This document shows positions 25,040 to 33,680 of a stretch of 64,000 nucleotides of DNA, piece after piece. The stretch is taken from NCBI GenBank assembly GCA_029262235.1, contig JAJCZU010000004.1:248001-312000 (forward strand), written 5' to 3'. Position 1 is the first letter of the stretch, and every line of letters begins with the position of its first letter. A model generated the notes under the pieces. The model was not told the DNA's origin. It saw nothing but the letters and a program-made list of their open reading frames with translations, and ran no database searches. Made by a program: the position numbers and the translations under genes. The stretch comes from Candidatus Eiseniibacteriota bacterium (GTDB taxonomy: Bacteria; Orphanbacterota; Orphanbacteria; Orphanbacterales; Orphanbacteraceae).

Positions 25040-27247
25040 TCAGGCAACGGACGGGGCCTTGACGGTTCGAAAGACGACCTCGGCGTGCGCCGGTCGAACG
25101 GCACTCTTCGCCCCGGCCGTTCCTTTGCCTGTAAACGCAAGCGTGTGCTTCCCCGCTTTCGGCGTGTGGACGAAGCACTCGAGGCCGCGTCCGACTTCCT
25201 TCTTTCCGATCATCCACACGTAATCGTTCGGGTCGATCGGCCCGCCGCCGGGGTCGAGAACGCTCGCGTACAGGCGAATAGTGCTGCCTTCGGGAAATAC
25301 GTTGCCGTTCTCGGGGTGCAGCACGGCAATATCGGGGGCGCGCAGCGGAAGATCGACGCCTTCGGCTTTCGTGCGAACGCGATGAAAGCCGTCGTCGACC
25401 GCCAGGCGAACCTTGAGTCTGCCGCACGGAAGTCCGCGCGTGTCGAGGACAACGCGATTCTTCGAGAGGCCGGCGGCCAGAGGGCGCCATCGCTTTCCGG
25501 TACGCGACCACTCGAGCATGCATGCAAGCGGAGCATCCGACGGGGATCGGCTTTCCCACTGCGCGGTCAGTTTGTTTTTCTTCACGGCGATCTGAAAATT
25601 GCTCACACGAGCCGGTTTCTCCGGGGCCGTACGCGACCACACGACTTCCTCACCTCTTCGTATCTCGATGCTTTTTCCCGGTCTGTTTCCCGGAATCAGG
25701 GCGTGCGCGATCCTGCGGCACAGGCCCCTTCCTGCGTCGCCGCATCCGCAGCCTGACTTCGACGGGAGTGCGACAACCGGGGCCTGGCCGATCGTTCTCC
25801 CCTTTTCATCGAGAAGGAACGCGTGGAGGTCAGTCGCGCGCGCGCGATCGCCGGGCCGCGTCCTGACACGCCGGACATGAAGGACTTCGAGTGCAGGGCC
25901 GTCGAGCAAGCCGACGATCGACAGCATCGCAACCGGCTCGCTGCGCACTCTTCCGGACACGTCATACGCATAAAACGGAGCTTTGAACGGAACCGGGAAG
26001 GGGTCGGCGACGGGCTTCCAGGGAATCACGATCTCCGGCTCGTTCCTCCACCATGGATCGTCGAGGCAGATGCGCCGCGGTGTGAGCCACGGGTTTTCGA
26101 CGAGCGCTTCGTGATGATACGGAGAGATCCACTTCTTATTGCTGTACCCCATGAAGTCTCGCGCGACCTTCGGAGATACGATATTGCCGGTGTCATTGTT
26201 GATTCCATACTCCCCGATGGATCCATGCGGATACGGTTCGTAAACGGGGAAGTCCGGGTCGATCGAATCAGCAGACCCGCTCGGAATACCGGCGGGAGCG
26301 TGGTCGAGCCCGCATGCATGTCCCAGTTCGTGTGCCATGTCGCCGCGACGCCCGGCAACACTCGTGCCGACGCCGTCGGACGCGCAGCCGAGTCCGAACA
26401 TGAGGAGCATTTCTTTCGCAACGAGACCGTAGTGAATCCACCCCTCCGGATTTCCGTCGGCCATGCGAAGGGCAAAGACGGCGGCGAGAAGTTTGGTCCA
26501 GTTCATACTGCATCCGCCCGGACCGGGCTCGGCATCGTCGAGAGGGAGCGACCATTCCAGGACCCCGGAGAAGTCATACTCGACCTGGCTCTGCACCGGG
26601 AACAGTTTGACTGCGAACCCGGCCGTCTGCAGCATTTCGGGGAACTGCGGCGGGTTGTACTTGTCCGTGGGGACAACCGGAATCGCAGGGGGCTCCACGT
26701 CGTGTGCGCTGATCGGGCCCTGAAATCCCACCATGACCATCGCGACCTTGAGAGTCTGTTCCAGCGTAACGTTCACGAACACGTCACGTTCGACCGTGTT
26801 CGTACCGTTCTTGAAGCGGGCGATGAGCTGCAGGTTGCCGCACATGAGATCGGCGGGAAGTACGAAGTTGAGAGTGCGTCCGATATTGGCTCGCTGCTGT
26901 TCGTACGGCACCTGGTAGTTGAGCGGTGCCGTGCCTGGCGGCTCCGGCTGCAAAGTCGTGATCGGAACGTAGTGAAAACCGAGGAGCCTTCTGCGCACTT
27001 CGAGTTCCCCTGTGACGATGAGCGAGAGCGGAGACGTCCCGTGAAGGTAAACGCGAACCCATGCGGCCTTCCCTGCGACGAGCGTGACGGAGTTGTCCGG
27101 CTTCTGATCGCCTGTGTCCGTCAGATGCGCGCTCGATGCGTAGTACTGTATGGACTGCGAGACTTCGATTCCGCTGATGATGGTGCGAAGGAGGCCGAGA
27201 TCGACCGGCGGGTGGCCCGGGTCTCCGGGGGGCGGAAATTCGAACAT
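25040..27247 (-). CDS. Metzincin-like zinc metallopeptidase with Ig-like C-terminus
   Basis: A 735-residue protein. An N-terminal beta domain begins with GIEVSQSIQYY, a segment common in bacterial gametolysin-like proteins. The zinc site HELGHACGLDH (306-316) fits HExxHxxGxxH, and DFMGYS about 50 residues later fits the Met-turn. Three or more beta-sandwich segments follow (residues about 450-735), ending in an Ig/PKD-like module. No signal peptide is visible, which is unusual for this class; it starts MFEFPPPGDPGH. ATG 27247 is preferred because GAGGAGG lies 5 bases upstream. A cysteine cluster (KSGCGCGDAGRGLC) near residue 490 is also odd. Confidence 0.82.
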   Translation of the reverse strand: MFEFPPPGDPGHPPVDLGLLRTIISGIEVSQSIQYYASSAHLTDTGDQKPDNSVTLVAGKAAWVRVYLHGTSPLSLIVTGELEVRRRLLGFHYVPITTLQPEPPGTAPLNYQVPYEQQRANIGRTLNFVLPADLMCGNLQLIARFKNGTNTVERDVFVNVTLEQTLKVAMVMVGFQGPISAHDVEPPAIPVVPTDKYNPPQFPEMLQTAGFAVKLFPVQSQVEYDFSGVLEWSLPLDDAEPGPGGCSMNWTKLLAAVFALRMADGNPEGWIHYGLVAKEMLLMFGLGCASDGVGTSVAGRRGDMAHELGHACGLDHAPAGIPSGSADSIDPDFPVYEPYPHGSIGEYGINNDTGNIVSPKVARDFMGYSNKKWISPYHHEALVENPWLTPRRICLDDPWWRNEPEIVIPWKPVADPFPVPFKAPFYAYDVSGRVRSEPVAMLSIVGLLDGPALEVLHVRRVRTRPGDRARATDLHAFLLDEKGRTIGQAPVVALPSKSGCGCGDAGRGLCRRIAHALIPGNRPGKSIEIRRGEEVVWSRTAPEKPARVSNFQIAVKKNKLTAQWESRSPSDAPLACMLEWSRTGKRWRPLAAGLSKNRVVLDTRGLPCGRLKVRLAVDDGFHRVRTKAEGVDLPLRAPDIAVLHPENGNVFPEGSTIRLYASVLDPGGGPIDPNDYVWMIGKKEVGRGLECFVHTPKAGKHTLAFTGKGTAGAKSAVRPAHAEVVFRTVKAPSVA

Positions 27248-27359
27248 GGATCCTCCTCGGTTAGTGATGCATGAAGCGTAGCACAAATTAACAGGCCGAG
27301 CCGGTGCGCGCCCCCCATCCTGCTCTCATCGTACGTGCGGTCCGCAGCTACTTGACCTG

Positions 27360-27368
27360 TGCTATAAT
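27360..27368 (+). promoter_or_regulatory. Extended -10 promoter element (TGCTATAAT)
   Basis: A consensus TATAAT hexamer (27363-27368) with an upstream TGC. It would give a leader of about 100 bases before the methyltransferase ATG at 27479. Confidence 0.5.
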
Positions 27369-27478
27369 TGATCTGGCAACGTTCCGCGCATGCAGTGGGG
27401 GATCGCAGCGATACGACAGCGCTTCATGCGACGGCATTGCCCCGGTCGCGTCTCTGCAATCCGAGGTGTCTGGAAGGA

Positions 27479-28294
27479 ATGAACGTCCCGTGTCCGCACT
27501 GTTCCGGTTCCCGTCTCCAGATCGTTCTTGACGGCGCGAGCAAGTCCCTCCATTGCAGAGACTGCGGCGGGCGGTTCAACGTGCCCGCCCGGTCGACCGA
27601 CGCGCTCTATAACATCGGCTACTATTTCCGCAACTACACGCCGCGCCGTGAGCTTCAGCTGCATCAGTTTCGTAATTACGTGACACTGCTGCAGGAGTAC
27701 GGGGCGCGCGGACCCGTGCTGGACTACGGCTGTGGGAGCGGCGTTCTTCTCGAGGTGCTCACGGAAGCCGGGTTCGAAGACAGCTGTGGCGCAGACGTAA
27801 GCGTGGACGCCCTCGCGGTCGTAAAGCAGAAGCTCGGCAATCGAGTTACGACGATTCCCCTGCAGAGAGAGAGCTTTCCCGACACGAAGTTCGGCACCAT
27901 TTGCCTGATGGACAGCTTGAGCCACATTCCGGATGTGGAACAGGTCGCAAACCGTCTCGTGCAGGAAAACCTTGCGGCGGGCGGCACGCTTCTCATTCGA
28001 ACGCCGAACATCACGGACAGCTATTTCCGACTCGCCCGGCTCCTCAAGCCGATCATCGGACTGCGTGCCTATACCAAACTTACATTCGCGGATTTTCGCT
28101 ACGTGCTGTTCAATGATAAGAACATCCGTCGATTCGTGAAACGGCTGGGCTGCGAAATCCTACATGAGCGGGAAGAAGACGAGATGCTGGTCTATCCACC
28201 CAGTCGCGGAATTGTCAGCGCGGGGCGGACAGTCGTGCTGAAGATCCTGCAGAAACGCATTCCCAGCATGGTGATCCTGTCGCGTAAGCAGTAG
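27479..28294 (+). CDS. SAM-dependent methyltransferase with N-terminal zinc ribbon
   Basis: A 271-residue protein. Four cysteines (CPHC at 5-8 and CRDC at about 25-28) form a small zinc ribbon, followed by a class I methyltransferase fold: motif I LDYGCGSGVLLEVL, motif II acidic turn CGADVSVDALAV, and a LMDSLSHIPD segment for motif IV. The layout resembles methyltransferases of polysaccharide or lipid biosynthesis. ATG 27479 is preferred to the upstream TTG because the zinc ribbon starts there and GGAAGGA is adjacent. The substrate is unknown. Confidence 0.85.
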   Translation: MNVPCPHCSGSRLQIVLDGASKSLHCRDCGGRFNVPARSTDALYNIGYYFRNYTPRRELQLHQFRNYVTLLQEYGARGPVLDYGCGSGVLLEVLTEAGFEDSCGADVSVDALAVVKQKLGNRVTTIPLQRESFPDTKFGTICLMDSLSHIPDVEQVANRLVQENLAAGGTLLIRTPNITDSYFRLARLLKPIIGLRAYTKLTFADFRYVLFNDKNIRRFVKRLGCEILHEREEDEMLVYPPSRGIVSAGRTVVLKILQKRIPSMVILSRKQ

Positions 28295-28413
28295 CGGAGA
28301 GCGTCGCCCGCGGCTCCTCACCTTGCCTTGTGATACACTCGGCCGGCAAAGGACCGGCGAAACGAGAATGCCGGAGCAGGGCAATACCCGGTGAATAACA
28401 GGAAGGTTCAGTG

Positions 28414-28701
28414 ATGAAGAAGTTTCTGATTCTGCACTACGGATTTGAAAAGCCGACGCCTGAAGATATGGGCAAGTGGAACCAGTGGTTCGAGTCGATC
28501 GCGGATAGGCAGGTCGAGAAGGGGCATCTGCCGGGCGGGCGTGAATTCTCGCAGGCGGGAACGAAGGACCTTCCGTTCGGACGCGATTCGATTACCGGTT
28601 ACACGATGATTCAGGCCGAAAGCCTCGATGATGCCGCGAAGATCGCGGGTGAGTGCCCGTTCGTCGACTGCACGCGGGTTTACGAAGTCATGGGGCACTA
28701 G
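28414..28701 (+). CDS. YciI/DGPF-family small protein
   Basis: A 95-residue alpha/beta dimeric-barrel protein of the YCII/DGPF-related family: FLILHYGFEKPTPEDMGKW at the start, GYTMIQAESLDDAAKIAGECP near the end. Members are linked to sigma-factor loci or are degradative enzymes; function here is unknown. ATG 28414 follows AGGAAGG; GTG 28411 is an adjacent alternative. A TGATACACT extended -10-like element lies at 28331. It converges with the membrane-protein gene at 28745. Confidence 0.82.
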   Translation: MKKFLILHYGFEKPTPEDMGKWNQWFESIADRQVEKGHLPGGREFSQAGTKDLPFGRDSITGYTMIQAESLDDAAKIAGECPFVDCTRVYEVMGH

Positions 28702-28744
28702 GCGCCGGAAGCGGCTGTTCTCCCGCTGAGTTCATCCTTCTCGA

Positions 28745-29410
28745 CTACCGGTTCGTAGAGTAGTAATCCGCTTCGGAATACGTCGAGGCGGCATAGGCGA
28801 GAAGCACCGAGAGCACGAGCATCTCCCCGCCGTCTTCGGCAAGGCCCATCGCGAAAGCGAGAACGGTATCGCCGCCGACTATGGTTTCGAGCGCGGAGTG
28901 GAACATGTCGAAGACGATTCCCGCGACGCCCAGAGCCACGATCGCGCCCAGGTAGTACCGCGCCAGCAGGCGCGCACGCTGCGAGCCCATGTAGATTCCG
29001 GCCGTAAGAAGCGCCACACAAACGGCTCCCGTCACGCACCAGACGACCAGTTCTCCGAGATCCTGCGCCGTCAAACTCCACGCATCATGCAGTCGCATCA
29101 CTTCGATCAGCGCTTCGCCGCCGATTTCGTGAAACTGCATTGTGTCATCGAGCAGCAGGATGGCGAAGACGATCGCGAACGCCCCGAACATCCGCTCACG
29201 TGAACGCAGCATGCTCATGAACAGAAGAACGGAGATCGCGAGAAGCTTCAGATACAGGATCATGCCGGCGATGTTCCACTCTTCGGTCACGTCCAGAATA
29301 AGCGGGGGTTCGGCAATGACGCCGGCGCGGGTAAGCACGAGAGTGATGATGTAGATCGCGATAAACGCGAGGTCGAGTGCGATGAGCGGAGACAGCGTCC
29401 GGAAAAACAC
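28745..29410 (-). CDS. Multi-pass membrane protein of unknown function
   Basis: A 221-residue protein with about six hydrophobic segments (LIALDLAFIAIYIITLVLT, LYLKLLAISVLLFMSML, and others) and two conserved-looking acidic loops (DDTMQFHEIGGE, MGLAEDGGEML). I do not recognise the family. The GTG at 29410 has no ribosome-binding site, whereas AGGAGG (29466-29461) lies 5 bases before an in-frame ATC at 29455. The reading frame is open between, so translation may start at ATC and add SFLSRLLAPPRGSS. This is one of the few places where a non-NTG start seems to fit best. Confidence 0.7.
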   Translation of the reverse strand: MFFRTLSPLIALDLAFIAIYIITLVLTRAGVIAEPPLILDVTEEWNIAGMILYLKLLAISVLLFMSMLRSRERMFGAFAIVFAILLLDDTMQFHEIGGEALIEVMRLHDAWSLTAQDLGELVVWCVTGAVCVALLTAGIYMGSQRARLLARYYLGAIVALGVAGIVFDMFHSALETIVGGDTVLAFAMGLAEDGGEMLVLSVLLAYAASTYSEADYYSTNR

Positions 29411-29582
29411 GGACGACCCGCGCGGCGGGGCAAGCAGCCGGCTGAGAAAAGAGATGTCCGCCTCCTGAAGCGTACGGTTCCGTACTATGAGTGTCCTGCG
29501 CGAGGATGTGAGTTCGAGGCATGATTATACCAGCATCGAATGGATACTTTGCGTGGTTCCTGCGCTCCCCGCCCCCGGCCGC

Positions 29583-30020
29583 CTACAGTTCCCCCGCTTC
29601 GACGAGCTGCTTGAACTTGTTCAGGTCGCCGACCTGGCGTTTGCTGATCGCGCCCTTCATGAAGGGCAGCATGACGCGCATCATGAGGGAACATGGCTCG
29701 AAGTCGCCGCTGAAGCGCAGAATCGTTTTCGCCCCTCTGTCCTGAAACTCCACGCGCATCGTCGCGTTCATGCCGGGAGTCTCGAGCGTGCCGGCGAAGG
29801 ATCTGCCCGGTTCGCGGTCCGTGATCGTTTCGATCATCTCGATAGTGCGGCCGCGTTCCAGATAAATCTGCTTCGAGACCGACCCGACCTCTCCCGGCGT
29901 TCCGCTGATCGGCTCCGTGCGCTGAAGACCTTGAATCCAGCGCGGGAGGTTCGAAGGATCGTTGAACGCGCGGTACACTTCTTTGAGCGGCTTTTCGATT
30001 TCAATCGTATGAACTTTCAT
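29583..30020 (-). CDS. SRPBCC-family protein
   Basis: A 145-residue START/Bet v1-like protein: VHTIEIEKPLKEVYRAFND, LPRWIQGLQR, TREPGRSFAG-type strand and a long C-terminal helix (MKGAISKRQVGDLNKFKQLV). SRPBCC proteins bind hydrophobic ligands; many are paired with regulators. Its ATG is 5 bases after the stop of the AraC/GyrI gene, so the two are cotranscribed. The ligand is unknown. A cytosolic location is expected because there is no signal peptide. Confidence 0.85.
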   Translation of the reverse strand: MKVHTIEIEKPLKEVYRAFNDPSNLPRWIQGLQRTEPISGTPGEVGSVSKQIYLERGRTIEMIETITDREPGRSFAGTLETPGMNATMRVEFQDRGAKTILRFSGDFEPCSLMMRVMLPFMKGAISKRQVGDLNKFKQLVEAGEL

Positions 30021-30025
30021 CCCGG

Positions 30026-30844
30026 TTACTCCTTCTCTGTGTCGCGCACCGGCTGGTGAACCACGATCTCCTGATCATGATAGAACTCGAGAACGGGGCC
30101 CGGACGCAATCGGTAACGTCCCGCCATCGACCACACATAAAGCCGCTGGTAAATCGTGGGGGGGACGGGGCCTGTTCCGGGAACGCGCAGTGACGCGTAG
30201 GTGCCGCCGCCGATCGCGCGCGCCACCCATCCGTCGGACGCGACGCGGGCGCGAAGGGGGCGGCCCCAGTCCTGGCGCACGAACCCGGGCGGCGTGATCC
30301 CGGGCCAGTCCAGCGTCACGCCGAAGAGCACGTCGGGCACGTCCCACTCGCACCAGGGCGGGTCTTCGGGGTCGAACGTGAACCCTTCGTCCTCGCCCCG
30401 ACTCCTTCGCACTTCAATCTTCGATTCCGGAAGGCGGGTTACGACGATCTCGCCCGGTTCTCCGAGCGGGTCCTTTCCCGCGTCGAGCCCGAGTTCGGAC
30501 CAGAGCCGGATCTGATGGCTGCGGTAGTCGCGGGCCGACACGCCGAAGCGGGCGCGAAAGCGGCGCGCGAATGTTTCGGGTCGCCCGTATCCGATGTCCA
30601 TGGCGAGATGCGTGATCGGTTCTTCGCTCGCAAGCAGGAGCAGGGCGGCCGTTTCGAGGCGCAGCCTTTCGATGAAATCGGTCGGGGTTTCTCCCATCGC
30701 CGCGCGAAACGTGCGGTGAAAATGAAACGGTGAGTAGCCGGCCTCCTGCGCCATGCGATCGAGAGACCACGTCTCCGTGAGCTTCGCTTCCACACGATCC
30801 GTAAGCTGCACGATCTGTTCCGGAATCCACTGGCGATCAATCAT
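30026..30844 (-). CDS. AraC-family regulator with GyrI-like effector domain
   Basis: A 272-residue regulator. Two helix-turn-helix motifs lie at residues about 25-110 (SLDRMAQEAGYSPFHFHRTF and ITHLAMDIGYGRPETFARRF), and the C-terminal half (about 125-272) is a GyrI-like small-molecule-binding domain (EIVVTRLPESKIEVRR...IGGGTYASLRVPG). This is the Rob/BmrR-like architecture that senses lipophilic compounds. It lies in front of the SRPBCC gene and probably controls it. GGAG sits 3 bases before the ATG. The downstream target set is unknown. Confidence 0.9.
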   Translation of the reverse strand: MIDRQWIPEQIVQLTDRVEAKLTETWSLDRMAQEAGYSPFHFHRTFRAAMGETPTDFIERLRLETAALLLLASEEPITHLAMDIGYGRPETFARRFRARFGVSARDYRSHQIRLWSELGLDAGKDPLGEPGEIVVTRLPESKIEVRRSRGEDEGFTFDPEDPPWCEWDVPDVLFGVTLDWPGITPPGFVRQDWGRPLRARVASDGWVARAIGGGTYASLRVPGTGPVPPTIYQRLYVWSMAGRYRLRPGPVLEFYHDQEIVVHQPVRDTEKE

Positions 30845-31032
30845 GATCTCCAGGCTACCATGACGATCCGGCGTGGACTTGACGGTTCTTGCGTTCGCGA
30901 AACGTGTTTGATTCTGCTGGAGTCAATCGCATGAGCGCATCGAGACAACCCCCCTGCGCGCTTCTTCGGCTTACTACGATCCCGCACGGGGTGGTGGGCA
31001 CCCCGGCTGACGGGAAGAGGCGCACGGGCCGC

Positions 31033-31845
31033 TCACTCGATCGCGTCACCCGAGTTGTCATTTTCGGCGCCCGCTTCGATGCGCTCGATCTCTTCGAGCC
31101 GTGTTTTCGCCCGCCGGTTCCCCGGCCTGGCTTCGAGCATCTTCTCGTAAATCGGGCGCGCGTTCTTCGTATCGCGGAGGGCGAAGTACGTTTCGGCAAG
31201 CTGGTACTTCGTCTGCCCGGACTCGTGATGGAACTCCAGATTGAGAAGACAGATCGCGAGCGCGGCTTCGAACCTGCCCTGGTTGTGGAGCGATGCCGCT
31301 ACCTCGACCAACGGCTGCTCTCTGAAATTGTAGGCCGCGCTTCCATGATAGTCCTCGCGCACACTCCGGTAGTCCGCAACCGCCGCTTCGACACCGTCTG
31401 ATTCGATCATGCGAAGAACACGCGACTCGATCGCTTCGGGAAGGGGCAGCCCCGAATGGCAGGTGAAGCACGACACCGGAAGATCGAGCGGGCTCTTTGC
31501 GATCGGGGCGAGCAGCTTCGTGTTGATCTGCTCGGTCATGCGCAGCATCTCGCGTGCTTTGGACTTCGTCGGCTTGCTGTCGAGGGAGAAGTCGACGTCC
31601 TTCAGGTTGAACCCCGTCTGTTCGGCGGTTCCGTGACAATGTGTGCAGGCAACCCCGAGCGCGAAAGAGAACTGACGCATGTGCGCGATCAGCTCCTCAC
31701 GTTCGATGTCTTCGGGGAAGTACTGAAGGTTCTTCCCCTTCCACTCTTCGCGGTCCTGATTCTGCGCCATGCCCGGTGTGACGAGCCCCGCAGTCACGAT
31801 GAGGGCGGCAAGTGTCAGAAAGCTCTTTTCGATTCGGGAATGCAT
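31033..31845 (-). CDS. Diheme cytochrome c with TPR tail
   Basis: A 270-residue periplasmic protein: signal peptide (1-27, ending GMAQ), then two heme-c sites, CTHCH (67-71) and CFTCH (126-130). The segment EELIAHMRQFSFALGVACTHC is typical of photosynthetic-reaction-centre-type cytochromes found in many non-phototrophs. The C-terminal third (about 165-270) has TPR-like helices (FEAALAICLLNLEFHHESGQ). Electron transfer is likely, but the partner is unknown. ATG 31845 follows AGGAAAGG; upstream in-frame ATGs lack a signal-peptide layout. It diverges from the flippase gene. Confidence 0.88.
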   Translation of the reverse strand: MHSRIEKSFLTLAALIVTAGLVTPGMAQNQDREEWKGKNLQYFPEDIEREELIAHMRQFSFALGVACTHCHGTAEQTGFNLKDVDFSLDSKPTKSKAREMLRMTEQINTKLLAPIAKSPLDLPVSCFTCHSGLPLPEAIESRVLRMIESDGVEAAVADYRSVREDYHGSAAYNFREQPLVEVAASLHNQGRFEAALAICLLNLEFHHESGQTKYQLAETYFALRDTKNARPIYEKMLEARPGNRRAKTRLEEIERIEAGAENDNSGDAIE

Positions 31846-31963
31846 GCCGTCCGCCTTTCCTGAAATGTGAGATTGACGAATGCTGTATAGTTTACAGGAC
31901 ATTGCGAATCTTCGGAAACACCACACGAACATCTTCAACGCTCGTCTCATCCCGTGAGAGTCT

Positions 31964-33469
31964 ATGAATCGCCGCCCTCCCCACGATCATTTCGAGACCT
32001 CCCATCTGAAAGCCGGCATGCGCAGGCGATCCGTACGCGCGGCCGCTGTCACGTTGTTCTCCCAGGGCGGCCGATTCGCGCTCAGCGCGATCTCTACGAT
32101 GGTCCTCGCGCGACTCCTGCGGCCCGACGACTTCGGCCTCTTTGCCATGGCCGTTACGATGCTGGCGCTGCTGATCGTGCTGCGCGATCTGGGGCTCGCG
32201 ACGGCCACCGTGCAGAGGGAAGATCTCACGCAGGAGATCGTGAGCTCGCTCTTCTGGATCAACTCGCTGTTCGGCATTGTTCTGGCAGCAGCAGCGGTCG
32301 GCACGGCCCCGATCGTCGCGTGGTTTTTCCAGGATGAACGGCTCACGGCCGTCGCGATAGCTCTTGGCGGGATGACGGCGATCGAAGGTTTCGTGGTCCA
32401 GCACCGCGCGCTGCTCAGACGGCAGATGCGATTCAAGGCCATTGCGTATGCACAGCTCGCGGCGGAAGCGGTGGGAATCGTAGCCGGTATTGTCGCGGCA
32501 AAGCTCGGTGCGGGTTATTGGTCGCTCGTCATTCTTCGCATCACGACGTCCGTTATCCGAGCGATCCTGATCTGGGTGATCTGTCCCTGGCGCCCCTCGT
32601 TCGTGTTTCGATTTGCATCCGTTCGCCCGATGGTCGCATTCGGCGGATTCCTCGTCTCGACACGACTCGTCCGGTACGCTTCGCGCAATTTCGACCGGTT
32701 CCTGATCGGGCGCATCTGGGACGCGGGCGTGCTCGGTTACTACATCAAGGCAAGCGGCTGGCTCCCGGGACCGATCAACCGCTTTATGATGCCGATTGCC
32801 GGAGTTGCCATTTCCACGCTGAGTCGTCTGGTCGATCAGCCGGATCGCTTTCGCACGTACTTCCGACAGGGCTTGCTCATCATTGCGATGATCGGCGTTC
32901 CCGCGATTGCGTTCATATCCTACGACGGCAATCCGATCGTGCTCCTGATCCTCGGTGATCAGTGGTTTCCCACGGTTCCGATTTTTCGTCGTCTCGCTCC
33001 GGCCGCGCTGGCCGCACTCGCGCAGATGGGACTGCACTGGGCCTTCCTTTCGCTCGGAAACGCCGGCCGCCAGCTCCGCTGGGAGATCATTTCCACGGCA
33101 ATCACGATTACCGGTATCTGTATCGGCGTGCGATGGGGAGTCGAAGGCGCCGCTCTGGGCTACTCGATCGCGAGCGTTTTTGTTCTGCTTCCCGGCGCCT
33201 GGTACTGCTTTCGCGGAACGATGCTCCGGATGCGAGATCTGACGAGCGCCTTCCTGCTGCCCATGGCAGCCTCCTCCATCGGAGTGGCGGCATTGTACGG
33301 CGCGCACGCCACCGTTCCGTTTCCGAACACGAACATTTTCCGCCTCGCGCTCGACGGCGCGCTTTTCTTCGCTATCTATCCGGCTGCGCTTCTCATGCTT
33401 CCGGGAGGGCGGGGAGCGGTAGCCAGCGTCGTACGACTTCTGCGGGATCTCCGCCGGGCGCGGCCATGA
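31964..33469 (+). CDS. Polysaccharide flippase (MATE-like Wzx family)
   Basis: A 501-residue protein with about 12-14 hydrophobic segments. The start RRRSVRAAAVTLFSQGGRFA and RLLRPDDFGLFAMAVTML, and the later RNFDRFLIGRIWDAGVLGYY, are typical of lipopolysaccharide O-unit or exopolysaccharide flippases of the MOP superfamily. It would move undecaprenyl-linked sugar units across the inner membrane. No glycosyltransferase cluster surrounds it, so its product is unclear. A GAGAG sequence precedes the ATG. Three CATGAG repeats follow the gene (33465-33505). Confidence 0.88.
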   Translation: MNRRPPHDHFETSHLKAGMRRRSVRAAAVTLFSQGGRFALSAISTMVLARLLRPDDFGLFAMAVTMLALLIVLRDLGLATATVQREDLTQEIVSSLFWINSLFGIVLAAAAVGTAPIVAWFFQDERLTAVAIALGGMTAIEGFVVQHRALLRRQMRFKAIAYAQLAAEAVGIVAGIVAAKLGAGYWSLVILRITTSVIRAILIWVICPWRPSFVFRFASVRPMVAFGGFLVSTRLVRYASRNFDRFLIGRIWDAGVLGYYIKASGWLPGPINRFMMPIAGVAISTLSRLVDQPDRFRTYFRQGLLIIAMIGVPAIAFISYDGNPIVLLILGDQWFPTVPIFRRLAPAALAALAQMGLHWAFLSLGNAGRQLRWEIISTAITITGICIGVRWGVEGAALGYSIASVFVLLPGAWYCFRGTMLRMRDLTSAFLLPMAASSIGVAALYGAHATVPFPNTNIFRLALDGALFFAIYPAALLMLPGGRGAVASVVRLLRDLRRARP

Positions 33470-33680
33470 GGGGCGTGGCCATGAGAGGCGGATCGCGGTC
33501 ATGAGAAGCGGCGCGGCGCGTGCTACCGCGTATGTTCGGGCACATTGTGAATGGATATGCTAGAGATAAAACGTCGAAGATGCAGAGAAAATCGGCGAGA
33601 AACGGTGTTCCTGCGCCATGGACCGGCCGATTACCTGAACAGTATCGTTCCCCGAACTTCGATGGAGCCCGGAGAGACGG

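Noticed and set aside
31892..33502. A 536-codon minus-strand open frame opposite the flippase
   Set aside because: Extremely charged, low-complexity translation without a fold; the plus strand encodes a clear multi-pass flippase.
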